Shown: piece after piece, positions 47,927 through 60,666 of the stretch
How the letters are laid out: each line of letters starts with the position of its first letter
Numbering within the stretch: the first letter of the stretch is position 1
NCBI RefSeq assembly: GCF_019145235.1
Contig: NZ_JAHSTV010000001.1
Location: 558,001-622,000 of the forward strand
Source: Pseudomonas farris
Lineage (GTDB): Bacteria; Pseudomonadota; Gammaproteobacteria; Pseudomonadales; Pseudomonadaceae
DNA: 64,000 bases
Reading direction: 5' to 3'
The notes under the pieces: generated by a model
Seen by the model: only the letters and a program-made list of their open reading frames with translations
What the model was told of the DNA's origin: nothing
Database searches by the model: none
Translations under genes and position numbers: made by a program

Positions 47927-48086
47927 GGTGCCTAACAAACTATCGGCGGGCTTGCAGTCCCGGTCGCTGAATTGGCAGCGACAGCTAAAGGTTAGAGAGC
48001 CCACTTCCGACGCACAACCTGAAAGACTTGTGGGAAGGTTCTGATGTTTTGGCTGACCGATAAACATCGTTGCTTGTGAGGCCGCC

Positions 48087-48168
48087 ATCGCGAGCAGGCT
48101 CGCTCCCACAGATCTGGGGGAGATTGATCGGCTGTGAGGCCGTCTTCGCGGGCAAGCCTCGCTCCTAC
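48087..48168. repeat. Two REP cores in direct orientation
   Basis: ATCGCGAGCAGGCTCGCTCC (from 48087) and TTCGCGGGCAAGCCTCGCTC (from 48144) point the same way. Flanking text also recurs (GAGATTGATCGGCTGTGAGGC and GAGATTGGTCGGCTTTAAGG). Between 47939 and 48235 nothing else is recognised. Confidence 0.8.
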
Positions 48169-48235
48169 AAGTGAGCCGGCGTATGTCTGAGAGAGATTGG
48201 TCGGCTTTAAGGCCGCCACGCCCTAAATCGCAGCC

Positions 48236-48272
48236 AACAAAAAACCCGCTGAAATCACTTTCAGCGGGTTTC
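48236..48272 (-). terminator. Terminator of purL-yqfO
   Basis: Minus strand: AAACCCGCTGAAA...TTTCAGCGGG followed by six T residues. Confidence 0.9.
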
Positions 48273-48293
48273 TCATTTCAGCAGTCAGGAAGA

Positions 48294-48605
48294 TCAGAAA
48301 TCCTCCAACCGCCATACCTCGTAAGCCGGCGTCTCATAGGGATGGCTCTCTTTCAGAGCCACCACCACCGCCCGAATCAACTCATCGCTGACCACAAGCT
48401 CAACCTTCCATTCCTCAACCTGCTCGACCTGCCCCGCTTCGCCAATAAACGGCTGACTGCCATCCAGTGGACGAAACTGACCCAACCCAAACACCTGCCA
48501 CGCACAGTGATCATAAGCCCCGATTCGCCCGCCACCGGCAGCGAACACAGCACTCTTGACCACCTCGACATGACTGGCCGGAACAAAAAAACTGAGCTTG
48601 TACAC
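48294..48605 (-). CDS. YqfO/NIF3-middle-domain protein
   Basis: 103-residue protein with the PII/CutA-like fold found as an insert in NIF3 family proteins and as a free-standing YqfO domain (MYKLSFFVPASHVEVVKSAVFAAGGGRIG; SHPYETPAYEVWRLEDF). Metal or nucleotide binding is possible but not shown. It lies five bases after the purL stop, so it is co-transcribed with purL and then terminated. Confidence 0.85.
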   Translation of the reverse strand: MYKLSFFVPASHVEVVKSAVFAAGGGRIGAYDHCAWQVFGLGQFRPLDGSQPFIGEAGQVEQVEEWKVELVVSDELIRAVVVALKESHPYETPAYEVWRLEDF

Positions 48606-48610
48606 GGCGC

Positions 48611-51600
48611 TTAGTTAACCCAGACGCGAGCATTACGGAACATACGCATCCAAGGTGCGTCTTCGTTCCAGTCTTCCGAACGCCACGAGTTCTGCACGGC
48701 GCGGAATACACGCTCCGGGTGCGGCATCATGATGGTCACGCGACCGTCACGGCTGGTCAAACCGGTGATCCCGCGCGGCGAGCCGTTCGGGTTGGCCGGG
48801 TAGTTTTCGGTGACCTTGCCGTGGTTGTCGACGAAACGCATTGCCACGCAACCCGACAGATCGGCTTCCAGCAACGCTTCTTCGCTGACGAATTCTGCAT
48901 GGCCTTCGCCGTGCGCGATGGCGATCGGCATGCGCGAACCGGCCATGCCCTGCAGGAAGATCGAGTTCGACTCCTGGATCTGTACCATCGCCACGCGAGC
49001 TTCGAACTGTTCGGAACGGTTACGCACGAAGTGCGGCCAGAACTCGCTGCCCGGGATCAGCTCGTGCAGGTTGGACATCATCTGGCAACCATTGCACACG
49101 CCGAGGGTGAAGCTGTCGTTACGTTCGAAGAAGCCCTGGAAGGCATCGCGAGCGCGGCTGTTGAACAGCGCGGACTTGGCCCAGCCTTCGCCGGCACCCA
49201 ATACGTCGCCGTAGGAGAAACCGCCACAAGCCACCAGACCTTTGAACTCGTTCAGGTCGACACGACCGGCCAGAATGTCGCTCATGTGCACGTCGATCGC
49301 GTTGAAACCGGCGCGGTCGAACGCGGCCGCCATTTCCACCTGACCGTTGACGCCCTGCTCACGCAGCACGGCAACCTGTGGGCGGATGCCTTTCTTGATG
49401 TAAGGCGCGGCGACGTCCTGATTGACGTCGTAGCTGAGCTTGACGCTCAGGCCCGGGTTGTCTTCTTCCAGCAGCACGTCGAACTCTTGTTCGGCGCAGT
49501 CGGCATTATCACGCAGACGCTGGATCTGGTAGCTGGTTTCAGCCCACTGACGTTGCAGCAGACGACGCTGACCTTCGAACACGGTGTCGCCGTTGAAAGT
49601 GATGCTGATCTGGCCGTTGTTCATCGGCTGACCGATCACCGACACGCAGTCACCCAGGCCAGCAGCACTGAACTGCGCGAGGATGTCTGGAGTGGCGTCC
49701 TGGCGAACCTGGATCACAGCGCCCAGTTCTTCGTTGAACAGGATCGCGGCGATGTCGGCGGAGGTTTCTGCCAGACCGTCGAGGTTCAGGCTCAGGCCGC
49801 AATGACCGGCGAAGGCCATTTCCACCACGCTGGTCAGCAGACCACCGTCGGAACGGTCGTGGTAAGCCAGCAAGTGACCGTCGGCGTTGAGGCCCTGGAT
49901 CACGGCAAAGAAGGCTTTCAGGTCTTCGGCGTCATCGACGTCCGGGGCCTGCTTGCCGAGTTTGCCGTGAACCTGAGCGAGGATCGAAGCGCCCATGCGG
50001 TTCTGACCGCGACCGAGGTCGATCAGGATCAGGTCGGTGGTGCCCTTGTCCATGCGCAGTTGCGGGGTCATGGTCTGACGGATGTCAGCCACGGGCGCGA
50101 AACCGGTCACGATCAGCGACATCGGCGAAGTCACAGTCTTGTCGACGCCTTCGTCGTTCCAGCGGGTGGCCATGGACATGGAGTCCTTGCCTACCGGAAT
50201 GGTGATGCCGAGGTCCGGGCACAATTCCATGCCGACTGCTTTCACGGTGTCGTACAGACGCGCGTCTTCACCCGGGTGACCGGCGGCGGACATCCAGTTG
50301 GCCGACAGTTTGATGTCGGAGATTTTGGCGATGCGCGACGCCGCGATGTTGGTCAGGGTTTCGCCGATGGCCATGCGGCCCGACGCCGGAGCGTCCAGCA
50401 GAGCCAGCGGAGTACGCTCGCCCATGGCCATGGCTTCACCGGTGTAGACGTCGAAGCTGGTGGCGGTGACGGCAACGTCGGCCACCGGAACCTGCCACGG
50501 GCCGACCATCTGATCACGGGCCACGAGGCCAGTGATGGTACGGTCGCCGATGGTGATCAGGAAGCTTTTGCTGGCCACGGCCGGGTGATGCAGAACGCGC
50601 TCGACGCAGTCGGCGATCTCGAGGGTCGACGGATCGAAATCGTCGCCCAGCTCGTTTTCGCGAACGGCCGAACGGTGCATGCGCGGGGCTTTGCCCAGCA
50701 GCACTTCGAGCGGCATGTCCACCGGGCTGTTGCCGAAGTGGCTGTCGGTCACGGTCAGTTGCGGTTCAGCAGTGGCTTCGCCGACCACGGCAAACGGGCA
50801 ACGCTCACGTTCGCAGATCGCCTGGAAGCGTTCGAAGTCCGCCGGGCCGACTGCCAGGACGTAGCGTTCCTGGGATTCGTTACTCCAGATTTCGTGCGGG
50901 GCCATGCCCGGCTCGTCGTTTGGAATGTTGCGCAGTTCGAAGCGACCGCCACGGTTGCCGTCGTTGACCAATTCCGGGAAGGCGTTGGACAGACCGCCCG
51001 CGCCGACGTCGTGGATGAAGCTGATCGGGTTTTTGTCACCCAACTGCCAGCAACGGTCGATAACTTCCTGGCAGCGACGCTCCATTTCCGGGTTTTCGCG
51101 CTGTACGGATGCAAAGTCCAGATCCGCCGAGCTGGTGCCGGTGGCCATGGAAGAGGCAGCGCCGCCGCCCAGGCCAATGAGCATTGCCGGGCCGCCGAGC
51201 ACGATCAGCTTGGAGCCAACGGTGATCTCGCCTTTCTGTACGTGTTCGGCACGGATGTTACCCATGCCGCCGGCCAGCATGATCGGCTTGTGGTAACCGC
51301 GAACTTCGTCGCCACGCGGGGTGGTGATCGATTGTTCGAAGGTACGGAAGTAGCCGGTCAGGGCCGGACGGCCGAATTCGTTGTTGAACGCGGCGCCACC
51401 CAGTGGGCCTTCGATCATGATGTCCAGCGCGGTAACGATGCGCTCAGGCTTGCCGTACGGCACTTCCCACGGCTGTTCGAAGCCCGGGATCTGCAGGTTG
51501 GACACGGTGAAACCGGTCAGGCCAGCCTTTGGCTTGGCGCCGCGACCGGTTGCACCTTCGTCGCGAATCTCACCGCCGCTACCGGTGGACGCGCCCGGGA

Positions 51601-52507
51601 ACGGGGCAATCGCGGTCGGGTGGTTGTGAGTTTCGACTTTCATCAGGATGTGCACCGGTTCCTGCACCGCGCCGTACTGACGGGTTTCAGGGTCCGGGAA
51701 GAAACGGCCGGCAACGGAGCCGACGATTACCGAGGCGTTGTCCTTATAAGCCGACAGAACACCTTCGCTGTGCATCTGATAGGTGTTCTTGATCATGCCG
51801 AACAGGCTTTTTTCCTGGCTCTGACCGTCGATGTCCCAACTGGCGTTGAAGATCTTGTGACGGCAGTGCTCGGAGTTCGCCTGGGCGAACATCATCAGTT
51901 CGATGTCATGCGGGTTGCGCTTCAAGCCGACGAAGGCTGCGACCAGGTAGTCGATCTCGTCTTCGGCCAGGGCCAGGCCCAGTTCGGTGTTGGCTTTTTC
52001 CAGCGCGGCGCGGCCGCCGCCCAACACGTCGATCGCGGTCAGGGGCTTGGGTTCGGCGTGGCTGAACAGGCCGGCGGCTTGTTCAAGGTTGTCCAATACG
52101 ATCTGGGTCATGCGGTCATGCAGCGCGCCTGCGATCAGCTGCGCTTCGGCATCGCTGAACTGGCCGGCGACGTAGAACGCGATACCGCGCTCCAGGCGCT
52201 GGATCTTGGTCAGGCCGCAGTTGCGAGCGATGTCGCTGGCTTTACTGGACCACGGCGAGATAGTGCCAAAACGTGGCAACACCAGAAACAGACGACCGGT
52301 TGGCTCTTGTACTGGAACGCTTGGGCCGTACTTCAGAAGGCGCGCGAGCACCTGCTGTTCGTCGCCGGTCAGGACGCCGGTAACTTCGGCGAAGTGAGCG
52401 AATTCAGCATACAAGCCGCTGACAGCCGGAACCTTCTGGCTCAGTTGCTCAAGGAGTTTGCTGTGGCGAAAGGCAGAAAGGGCAGGAGCGCCGCGCAGGA
52501 TCAACAT
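48611..52507 (-). CDS. purL: Phosphoribosylformylglycinamidine synthase
   Basis: Large single-chain FGAM synthase of 1298 residues for the fourth step of purine synthesis, converting FGAR to FGAM with glutamine and ATP. It has the N-terminal PurS-like domain, linker, two AIR-synthase-type ATP domains ([32 protein letters not shown]) and a C-terminal glutamine amidotransferase with the nucleophile Cys in [10 protein letters not shown] and the His/Glu pair near [13 protein letters not shown] at 52507 is the start. Confidence 0.97.
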   Translation of the reverse strand: MLILRGAPALSAFRHSKLLEQLSQKVPAVSGLYAEFAHFAEVTGVLTGDEQQVLARLLKYGPSVPVQEPTGRLFLVLPRFGTISPWSSKASDIARNCGLTKIQRLERGIAFYVAGQFSDAEAQLIAGALHDRMTQIVLDNLEQAAGLFSHAEPKPLTAIDVLGGGRAALEKANTELGLALAEDEIDYLVAAFVGLKRNPHDIELMMFAQANSEHCRHKIFNASWDIDGQSQEKSLFGMIKNTYQMHSEGVLSAYKDNASVIVGSVAGRFFPDPETRQYGAVQEPVHILMKVETHNHPTAIAPFPGASTGSGGEIRDEGATGRGAKPKAGLTGFTVSNLQIPGFEQPWEVPYGKPERIVTALDIMIEGPLGGAAFNNEFGRPALTGYFRTFEQSITTPRGDEVRGYHKPIMLAGGMGNIRAEHVQKGEITVGSKLIVLGGPAMLIGLGGGAASSMATGTSSADLDFASVQRENPEMERRCQEVIDRCWQLGDKNPISFIHDVGAGGLSNAFPELVNDGNRGGRFELRNIPNDEPGMAPHEIWSNESQERYVLAVGPADFERFQAICERERCPFAVVGEATAEPQLTVTDSHFGNSPVDMPLEVLLGKAPRMHRSAVRENELGDDFDPSTLEIADCVERVLHHPAVASKSFLITIGDRTITGLVARDQMVGPWQVPVADVAVTATSFDVYTGEAMAMGERTPLALLDAPASGRMAIGETLTNIAASRIAKISDIKLSANWMSAAGHPGEDARLYDTVKAVGMELCPDLGITIPVGKDSMSMATRWNDEGVDKTVTSPMSLIVTGFAPVADIRQTMTPQLRMDKGTTDLILIDLGRGQNRMGASILAQVHGKLGKQAPDVDDAEDLKAFFAVIQGLNADGHLLAYHDRSDGGLLTSVVEMAFAGHCGLSLNLDGLAETSADIAAILFNEELGAVIQVRQDATPDILAQFSAAGLGDCVSVIGQPMNNGQISITFNGDTVFEGQRRLLQRQWAETSYQIQRLRDNADCAEQEFDVLLEEDNPGLSVKLSYDVNQDVAAPYIKKGIRPQVAVLREQGVNGQVEMAAAFDRAGFNAIDVHMSDILAGRVDLNEFKGLVACGGFSYGDVLGAGEGWAKSALFNSRARDAFQGFFERNDSFTLGVCNGCQMMSNLHELIPGSEFWPHFVRNRSEQFEARVAMVQIQESNSIFLQGMAGSRMPIAIAHGEGHAEFVSEEALLEADLSGCVAMRFVDNHGKVTENYPANPNGSPRGITGLTSRDGRVTIMMPHPERVFRAVQNSWRSEDWNEDAPWMRMFRNARVWVN

Positions 52508-52556
52508 CTTCGGGACAGCCTCGGGAAGGGGTGTGCTTTGAGGCCGTGCATTCTAG

Positions 52557-54242
<1,686 letters not shown>

Positions 54243-54261
54243 CAGCCACCACCCATCAAAT

Positions 54262-54349
54262 GTGGGAGCGAGCCTGCTCGCGAAGGCGGTTCAACATTCA
54301 GCATCTCTGTCGACTGCCACACCTCATTCGCGAGCAAGCCCGCTCCCAC
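54262..54349. repeat. REP doublet, convergent
   Basis: Cores at 54262-54284 and 54327-54349. The spacer carries TCAACATT and TGTCGACTG, shared with the doublets at 27104-27191 and 55953-56040. It lies between the converging mltF and pdxJ genes. Confidence 0.9.
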
Positions 54350-54369
54350 ATTGGTTTTGTGTTTGGCTT

Positions 54370-55113
54370 TTAAGCTTTGGCGGCAGCCAGAATCAGCGCT
54401 TTCATCTCCGATACCGCCGACTTGAACCCGACGAACAACGCGTGGGCCACCAGCGCATGGCCGATGTTCAACTCGTTGATGCCCTTGATCGCCGCAACAG
54501 CTTCGACGTTGTGATAGTGCAGGCCGTGACCGGCGTTGACGATCAGCCCCTGGGCCAGACCGAATGCCACGCCATCGACCACGCGCTTGAGCTCTTCAGC
54601 GACTTCGGTTGGCGTCTCGGCGTCCGCATAACGCCCGGTGTGCAATTCAATGGCCGGTGCACCGACACGGCGGGACGCTTCGATCTGCCGCTCGTCTGCG
54701 TCGATGAACAGCGACACTTCACAGCCGATCTTCGTCAGGCGATCCACCGCTGCCTTGATCCGCGCCTCCTGCCCTGCCACGTCCAGACCGCCTTCGGTGG
54801 TCAGCTCCTGACGGGTTTCCGGAACCAGGCAAATATGTGCCGGGCGGATGCGTTCGGCGAACGCCATCATTTCTTCGGTGACGCCCATTTCGAAGTTCAT
54901 GCGGGTTTGCAGCACATCCTTGAGCAGCAGCACATCGCGCTCCTGAATGTGCCGGCGGTCTTCGCGCAGGTGCACGGTGATGCCATCAGCGCCCGCCTCT
55001 TCCGCGTCCAGCGCTGCCTTGACCGGATCCGGGTAACGAGTACCCCGGGCCTGACGCAGGGTGGCAACGTGGTCGATGTTCACGCCAAGAAGAATGCGAT
55101 TGCTGGTGGTCAC
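54370..55113 (-). CDS. pdxJ: Pyridoxine 5'-phosphate synthase
   Basis: Last ring-forming step of vitamin B6 synthesis, joining deoxyxylulose phosphate and amino-acetone phosphate. The 247-residue TIM barrel shows [31 protein letters not shown] and [13 protein letters not shown]. The GTG at 55113 is chosen since AGGAG lies seven bases upstream and homology starts there. It is the last gene of the lepA-pdxJ block. Confidence 0.96.
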   Translation of the reverse strand: MTTSNRILLGVNIDHVATLRQARGTRYPDPVKAALDAEEAGADGITVHLREDRRHIQERDVLLLKDVLQTRMNFEMGVTEEMMAFAERIRPAHICLVPETRQELTTEGGLDVAGQEARIKAAVDRLTKIGCEVSLFIDADERQIEASRRVGAPAIELHTGRYADAETPTEVAEELKRVVDGVAFGLAQGLIVNAGHGLHYHNVEAVAAIKGINELNIGHALVAHALFVGFKSAVSEMKALILAAAKA

Positions 55114-55211
55114 GGAAGCGCTCCTGAAATAAGGGAAAGTTCGGTGCACAGCATACACGGGGAGCTTGGGTCTGTTGACGCAAGCATCAACAGTTCCTGT
55201 GGCTTGCGAAA

Positions 55212-55898
55212 CTATGGCTTGCGGAACAACTCGCGACTGACCAGAGGACGACCGCCCAGATGAACGGCCAATGCCTGACGCATTAGGCGCTTGGCAGCGG
55301 ACAGCGCTCCGGGTGCGGACCAGTCGGCATCGGCCATGGCCAGCAGTTCGGTGCCGTTGAACAGACCCGGTTGCAGCAGATAGACCCGCTCCAGACCCGC
55401 ATCCACTTGCAAGCGATAGAGGCCGTCCGGCGCGATGGGGTCGTCATGGATGTCGGTATTCAACGCAAAGCCGTAGCCGAGGTCGTCGAGCAAACGCCAT
55501 TCGAAGGAGCGCAGCAAAGGCTCCAGCGGACGGCCTTCCGCCAGGGCGAGCAAGGTCGCGGCGTAGTGATCGAAAACTGCGGGATGAGGGTCTTCGGCGG
55601 GCAGCAGACGGATCAGCAGTTCGTTGAGGTAGAGGCCGCTGAACAGCGCCTCGCCGTTGAGCCAGGTAGAAACACCGGCACTTTCCATGCGGCCGACGTT
55701 TTTCAGTTCACCCCGCCCCCGAAACTCGACTTCGAGCGGCACGAACGGCCGCGCCAATGTCCCGGCCTTGCCCCGCGCGCTACGCAACACCGCCCGCAGC
55801 CGACCTTGCGGCGTAAGGAAATCCACCAGCGCACTGCTTTCGCGGTAGGCGCGGCTGTGGAGGACGTAGGCGGCTTGGCCGATGGGGGCTTGAGACAT
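55212..55898 (-). CDS. recO: DNA repair protein RecO
   Basis: Recombination mediator of the RecFOR pathway that loads RecA on SSB-coated DNA. The 228-residue protein has an N-terminal OB fold ([20 protein letters not shown]) and a helical C-terminal domain. The ATG at 55898 (MSQAPIGQ) is preferred to a TTG at 55940. A REP doublet separates it from era. Confidence 0.94.
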   Translation of the reverse strand: MSQAPIGQAAYVLHSRAYRESSALVDFLTPQGRLRAVLRSARGKAGTLARPFVPLEVEFRGRGELKNVGRMESAGVSTWLNGEALFSGLYLNELLIRLLPAEDPHPAVFDHYAATLLALAEGRPLEPLLRSFEWRLLDDLGYGFALNTDIHDDPIAPDGLYRLQVDAGLERVYLLQPGLFNGTELLAMADADWSAPGALSAAKRLMRQALAVHLGGRPLVSRELFRKP

Positions 55899-55952
55899 GG
55901 AGTCAGGGTTCTCAATGACGGAGCGCAGTTTTAAAAACAACCCAAAACCAAT

Positions 55953-56040
55953 GTGGGAGCGGGCTTGCTCGCGAAAGCGGTGTAACAGTCAACATCAATG
56001 CTGAATGTTACATCCTCTTCGCGAGCAAGCCCGCTCCCAC
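55953..56040. repeat. REP doublet, convergent, between era and recO
   Basis: Cores at 55953-55975 and 56028-56040 onward in inverted orientation. The spacer TGTAACAGTCAACATC...GAATGTTACA is itself palindromic. It interrupts an otherwise compact operon. Confidence 0.9.
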
Positions 56041-56066
56041 AGTAGATCTATGTGCTGCCAAACGGT

Positions 56067-56969
56067 TTACAGGTCGCCATAACCCAGCGAACGCAATGCA
56101 CGCTCGTCATCGGACCAGCCGCCCTTAACCTTGACCCACAGGTTGAGCATGATCTTGGAGTCGAACAGCAGCTCCATGTCCTTGCGCGCCTCGGTGCCGA
56201 TGCGCTTGATGCGCTCGCCCTTGTCGCCAATGATGATTTTCTTCTGGCCGTCACGTTCGACGAGGATCAACGCATGAATGTGCAGGGTTTTGCCCTGCTG
56301 CTTGAACTCTTCGATTTCCACGGTGATCTGGTACGGCAGCTCGGCGCCCAACTGGCGCATGATTTTCTCGCGCACCAATTCGGCGGCGAGGAAGCGGCTG
56401 CTACGGTCAGTGATCTGATCTTCCGGGAAGAAGTGATCGTTTTCCGGCAGGTGCTCGGCGATCACTCGTTCCAGCGCGTCCAGGTTGTGCCCGTGCTGGG
56501 CCGAGATCGGCATGATCTGCGCGTTCGGCAGCTGCTCCTGCAACCAGCTCAGGTGCGGCATCAGCTCGGATTTGTCTTCGATACGGTCAGTCTTGTTCAG
56601 CGCCACGATCAGCGGGCCGGTCACGTACTGTACGCGTTCGAGGACCATCTGGTCTTCGTCGGTCCACTTGGTGCGGTCAACCACGAAGATCACCACGTCG
56701 ACGTCTTTCAACGCCGCCGAAGCGGTCTTGTTCATGTAACGGTTCAGGGCCTTTTCGCCCCCCTTGTGCATGCCAGGGGTGTCGACATAGATCGCCTGAA
56801 CGGCGCCTTCGGTCTTGATGCCGAGCATGTTGTGACGGGTAGTCTGCGGCTTGCGCGAGGTGATCGCCAGTTTCTGACCCAGAATGTGGTTCAGCAGCGT
56901 GGACTTGCCCACGTTGGGACGGCCGACGATGGCAACATAGCCACAGCGAGTTGCGGTTGAATCAGTCAT
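56067..56969 (-). CDS. era: Ribosome-binding GTPase Era
   Basis: Essential GTPase that binds the 3' end of 16S rRNA in 30S maturation. The 300-residue protein has a G domain ([26 protein letters not shown]) and a C-terminal KH domain ([14 protein letters not shown]). ATG 56969 is used because GGAG lies seven bases upstream; ATG 56975 is too close to it. It overlaps the rnc stop by eight bases. Confidence 0.96.
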   Translation of the reverse strand: MTDSTATRCGYVAIVGRPNVGKSTLLNHILGQKLAITSRKPQTTRHNMLGIKTEGAVQAIYVDTPGMHKGGEKALNRYMNKTASAALKDVDVVIFVVDRTKWTDEDQMVLERVQYVTGPLIVALNKTDRIEDKSELMPHLSWLQEQLPNAQIMPISAQHGHNLDALERVIAEHLPENDHFFPEDQITDRSSRFLAAELVREKIMRQLGAELPYQITVEIEEFKQQGKTLHIHALILVERDGQKKIIIGDKGERIKRIGTEARKDMELLFDSKIMLNLWVKVKGGWSDDERALRSLGYGDL

Positions 56970-57651
56970 GGCCATTCTCCACGCCCAGGGCAATCAGTGC
57001 TGCGGCGGCCGCTACCTGTTCGGCAATACGACGGCTCACACCCTGACCTCGGCTTTTTTCATTCAGTAAGATGATTTCACATTCGACGAAGAACGTCCGG
57101 CAATGCGGCTCACCCTGGATATCCACCACTTCGTAACGCGGCAGCTCACAACCACGGGACTGCAGGAATTCCTGCAGGCGGGTTTTCGGATCTTTGTTGG
57201 TGTCGACCAGCGTCAGGCCTTCGAACTCCCCGGCCAGCCAAGCCAGCACGCGCTCGCGCGCCATGTCCATGCCGGCGTCCAGATAGATCGCACCGATCAG
57301 GGCTTCCAGGGCATCGGCCAGAATCGACTCGCGACGGAAACCACCGCTTTTCAATTCGCCAGAGCCCAGGCGCAGGTATTCGCCCAGGTCGAAACCACGG
57401 GCCAGCACGGCCAGGGTCTCACCTTTCACCAAGCGGGCGCGCAAACGCGACAACTGGCCTTCGCGGGCCAACGGGAAGCGATCGAACAGCGCCTCGCCAG
57501 CGACGAAGTTGAGGATGGCATCACCGAGGAACTCCAGGCGTTCGTTGTTGCGCCCGGCAAAGCTGCGGTGAGTCAGGGCCAGGACCATCAGCTCCTGGTC
57601 TTTGAAGGTGTAGCCGAGCTGACGCTCTAGACGGCTTAAGGAGACGCTCAC
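56962..57651 (-). CDS. rnc: Ribonuclease III
   Basis: Double-strand-specific RNase that processes rRNA and other transcripts. The 229-residue protein has the signature [13 protein letters not shown] with catalytic Glu/Asp and a C-terminal double-stranded RNA-binding domain. The GTG start at 57651 overlaps the TGA of a small upstream frame (GTGA), so it may be translationally coupled to that frame. Confidence 0.97.
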   Translation of the reverse strand: MSVSLSRLERQLGYTFKDQELMVLALTHRSFAGRNNERLEFLGDAILNFVAGEALFDRFPLAREGQLSRLRARLVKGETLAVLARGFDLGEYLRLGSGELKSGGFRRESILADALEALIGAIYLDAGMDMARERVLAWLAGEFEGLTLVDTNKDPKTRLQEFLQSRGCELPRYEVVDIQGEPHCRTFFVECEIILLNEKSRGQGVSRRIAEQVAAAAALIALGVENGHD

Positions 57652-57767
57652 GGTTTACCCACGCTGAGTTCGTGGCTGGATTCCACCGCCATCGCCGTGG
57701 TGCGGCGCAGGCTTGGGACAATTAACGCTGTGTTCAAAAATAACGTCCTGAATATCGTTGTTTTCAT
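57648..57767 (-). CDS. Small ORF, 39 codons, in the place of the usual DUF4845 gene
   Basis: Frame [20 protein letters not shown]...[15 protein letters not shown] overlaps the rnc start by four bases. The N-terminal part looks like a damaged or short signal peptide ending AMA-VES; its first half uses rare codons (ATA, TTA, AGG) and its second half is typical. It is not similar to DUF4845, the gene normally found here. The ribosome site is weak. It may be a remnant or a coupled mini-gene for rnc. Confidence 0.35.
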   Translation of the reverse strand: MKTTIFRTLFLNTALIVPSLRRTTAMAVESSHELSVGKP

Positions 57768-57806
57768 GCTTCTGTCGCCGATTATGCCGACTCCAGAAAT
57801 GCATTC

Positions 57807-57827
57807 GGCGCTGTGTTCAACAGCGCC
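57807..57827. other. Perfect hairpin after lepB
   Basis: GGCGCTGT-GTTCA-ACAGCGCC, eight base pairs, without a T tract, nine bases past the lepB stop. It may mark a processing or attenuation site between lepB and rnc. Confidence 0.6.
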
Positions 57828-57835
57828 GCGTGTGA

Positions 57836-58690
57836 TTACTTGATCAGGCCAACCCGCGAGAAATTCGGCAGGTGACTGAGTTTGGGTTCCGGCCAGCTCA
57901 TCCAGACTGCGAAGGCCTTGCCGACAATATTCTTGTCGGGAACCATGCCCAGCAGATCCTTGGGAATACTCGGATCATCCCAGTAGCGACTGTCGTTGGA
58001 GTTGTCGCGGTTGTCGCCCATCATGAAGTAGTGCCCGGCAGGCACGGTCCACGAACGATCCGGCGCTGCGCGGTAGCGGCTCATTTCCTTGCGGATAAGG
58101 TGCTCGGCGATGCCGAGTTTTTCCTTGTAGAGTTCGGCGCTGCCCAACGTGCCCGGCTCGGAGCCGACCAGTTGTTCGGCAACCGACTCACCGTTGACGA
58201 ACAGACGCTTGTCCGCGGTGTAGCGAATCTGGTCACCCGGCAGGCCCACCACACGCTTGATGTAATTGACGTTCGGATCGCTCGGGTAGCGGAACACCAT
58301 CACATCGCCGCGCTGCGGATCACCGACTTCGATGACTTTCTTGTCGATCACCGGCAGGCGGATCCCGTAAGAAAATTTGTTCACCAGAATGAAGTCGCCG
58401 ACGTCCAGGGTCGGTTTCATCGAGCCGGAAGGAATCTGGAACGGTTCCACCAGGAACGAACGCAGCACCAGCACGATGAACAACACCGGGAAGAACGACT
58501 TGCCGTATTCGACCAGCAGCGGCTCTTTGTTCAGTTTCTCGACCACCACCATGTCAGCCTGGCTGACGCTACCCTGGTAAGAGTTAATGGCAGCCCGGCG
58601 CCGTGGCGCCAGGAACAGCAGATCGAGCAACGCCAACAGGCCGCAGACGAACACGGCGATGACCAGCAACAGCGGGAAATTTAGTGACAT
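57836..58690 (-). CDS. lepB: Signal peptidase I
   Basis: Inner-membrane serine protease that removes signal peptides. The 284-residue protein has two N-terminal membrane helices (about 4-27 and 65-80) and the Ser-Lys dyad S90 (SGSM) and K145 (YIKRVVGLPGD), the same numbers as in E. coli. The start is five bases after the lepA stop. Confidence 0.96.
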   Translation of the reverse strand: MSLNFPLLLVIAVFVCGLLALLDLLFLAPRRRAAINSYQGSVSQADMVVVEKLNKEPLLVEYGKSFFPVLFIVLVLRSFLVEPFQIPSGSMKPTLDVGDFILVNKFSYGIRLPVIDKKVIEVGDPQRGDVMVFRYPSDPNVNYIKRVVGLPGDQIRYTADKRLFVNGESVAEQLVGSEPGTLGSAELYKEKLGIAEHLIRKEMSRYRAAPDRSWTVPAGHYFMMGDNRDNSNDSRYWDDPSIPKDLLGMVPDKNIVGKAFAVWMSWPEPKLSHLPNFSRVGLIK

Positions 58691-58695
58691 AGGAC

Positions 58696-60495
58696 CTAAC
58701 TATCCAACCTGAGCACTGCAAGGAAGGCTTCTTGTGGAATCTCCACGTTACCGACCTGCTTCATGCGTTTTTTACCGGCCTTCTGCTTTTCCAACAGCTT
58801 GCGCTTACGGCTGACGTCGCCACCGTAGCATTTGGCCAATACGTTCTTTCTGAGTGCCTTGACGGAAGTCCGCGCAATGATCTGCCCGCCGATGGCGGCC
58901 TGGATCGCGACGTCGAACATCTGGCGCGGAATCAGTTCTTTCATCTTCTCGGTCAACTGGCGACCTTTGTAGTGCGCATTGTCGCGGTGCACGATCAGCG
59001 CCAGGGCGTCGACCTTGTCACCGTTAATCAGCACATCCAGTTTCACCAGATTAGCTGATTGATAACGGTCGAAATGGTAATCCAGCGAAGCATAGCCACG
59101 GCTGGTGGATTTCAGACGATCGAAGAAGTCCAGAACCACTTCGTTCATCGGCAAATCGTAGGTCACCTGGACCTGAGTGCCGAGGAACAGCATGTCGTGC
59201 TGCACGCCACGCTTTTCGATACACAGGGTAATGACGTTACCCAGGTGCTCTTGCGGCACAAGGATATTGGCCCGCACGATCGGTTCACGCATGTCTTCGA
59301 TCGACGACAGGTCCGGGAGCTTCGACGGGTTATCGACGTAAATCGTTTCGCCGGTTTTCAGCAACAGCTCGAAAATTACCGTCGGCGCCGTGGTAATCAG
59401 GTCCAGGTCGTACTCGCGCTCCAGGCGCTCCTGGATGATTTCCATGTGCAGCATGCCGAGGAACCCGCAACGGAAGCCGAAGCCCAGGGCGTCGGAGCTT
59501 TCCGGGGTGTACTGCAGGGAGGAGTCGTTGAGCGTGAGCTTTTGCAGCGCTTCACGGAAATCTTCGAAGTCGTCGGAGCTGACCGGGAACAGACCGGCGT
59601 ACACCTGCGGCTGAATGCGTTTGAAGCCTGGCAGCACGTCAACGTCTGGCGTGGAGCTCAAGGTCAGGGTGTCACCGACCGGTGCACCGTGAATGTCCTT
59701 GATACCGGCAATGATGAAGCCCACTTCGCCGGCCTTCAGGTCAACGGTGGCGGTGTGTTTCGGGTTGAAGACACCGACGCTGTCCACCAGGTGGATCTTG
59801 CCGGTGGATTTAACGAGAATCTTGTCGCCCTTCTTCACACGACCGTGACGCACGCGTACCAGGGACACAACGCCCAGGTAGTTGTCGAACCAGGAGTCGA
59901 TGATCAACGCTTGCAGCGGATCTTCGTAGTTGCCGGTCGGCGCAGGAATCGTGGTTACCAGACGCTCGAGCACTTCGTCGACGCCCAGGCCAGTCTTGGC
60001 AGAGCACTCGACCGCATCGGTGGCATCGATGCCGATGATTTTTTCGATTTCTTCTTTGACGCGGTCCGGATCGGCCTGTGGCAGGTCGATCTTGTTCAGG
60101 ACTGGCATGACTTCCAGGCCCTGCTCGATCGCCGTATAGCAGTTGGCAACCGACTGCGCCTCAACGCCCTGACCGGCATCGACCACCAGCAATGCACCTT
60201 CACAGGCCGCCAGCGACCGGCTGACTTCGTAGGTGAAGTCAACGTGGCCCGGGGTGTCAATGAAGTTCAGCTGGTACTTGATGCCATCGCGAGCGGTGTA
60301 ATAAAGGGTGACGCTATGGGCCTTGATGGTGATCCCGCGTTCACGCTCCAGGTCCATGGAGTCCAGTACCTGGGCTTCCATTTCACGCTCGGCAAGGCCG
60401 CCGCACATCTGGATGAAGCGATCGGCCAGCGTCGACTTGCCATGGTCAATGTGGGCGATGATGGAGAAATTGCGGATATGACTCAAATCACTCAC
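58696..60495 (-). CDS. lepA: Elongation factor 4 (LepA)
   Basis: Ribosomal GTPase of 599 residues that aids initiation and back-translocation under stress. The G domain shows [21 protein letters not shown] and NKIDLPQAD. The family-specific C-terminal domain follows ([23 protein letters not shown] split in two). It is the first gene of the block that runs to pdxJ; in P. aeruginosa the gene upstream is mucD, which is absent here. Confidence 0.97.
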   Translation of the reverse strand: MSDLSHIRNFSIIAHIDHGKSTLADRFIQMCGGLAEREMEAQVLDSMDLERERGITIKAHSVTLYYTARDGIKYQLNFIDTPGHVDFTYEVSRSLAACEGALLVVDAGQGVEAQSVANCYTAIEQGLEVMPVLNKIDLPQADPDRVKEEIEKIIGIDATDAVECSAKTGLGVDEVLERLVTTIPAPTGNYEDPLQALIIDSWFDNYLGVVSLVRVRHGRVKKGDKILVKSTGKIHLVDSVGVFNPKHTATVDLKAGEVGFIIAGIKDIHGAPVGDTLTLSSTPDVDVLPGFKRIQPQVYAGLFPVSSDDFEDFREALQKLTLNDSSLQYTPESSDALGFGFRCGFLGMLHMEIIQERLEREYDLDLITTAPTVIFELLLKTGETIYVDNPSKLPDLSSIEDMREPIVRANILVPQEHLGNVITLCIEKRGVQHDMLFLGTQVQVTYDLPMNEVVLDFFDRLKSTSRGYASLDYHFDRYQSANLVKLDVLINGDKVDALALIVHRDNAHYKGRQLTEKMKELIPRQMFDVAIQAAIGGQIIARTSVKALRKNVLAKCYGGDVSRKRKLLEKQKAGKKRMKQVGNVEIPQEAFLAVLRLDS

Positions 60496-60601
60496 GGATC
60501 AACACTCAAAAAGGCTGCAGGCATAGCCCGCCGAAAAATAGCCGGGAATTGTACCTGATCCACGGCGCAAGCGTCACGTTCGCAGGTCAGACGGCGCGTA
60601 C

Positions 60602-60634
60602 AAAAACGCCCCGGTCTTGCGACAGGGGCGTTTT
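60602..60634 (-). terminator. Terminator of lptFG
   Basis: Minus strand: AAAACGCCCC...GGGGCGTTTTT with a T run, between the lptG stop and the lepA start. Confidence 0.88.
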
Positions 60635-60666
60635 GAGTGACAAGCAATGTCGGGAATAACCCGCGA

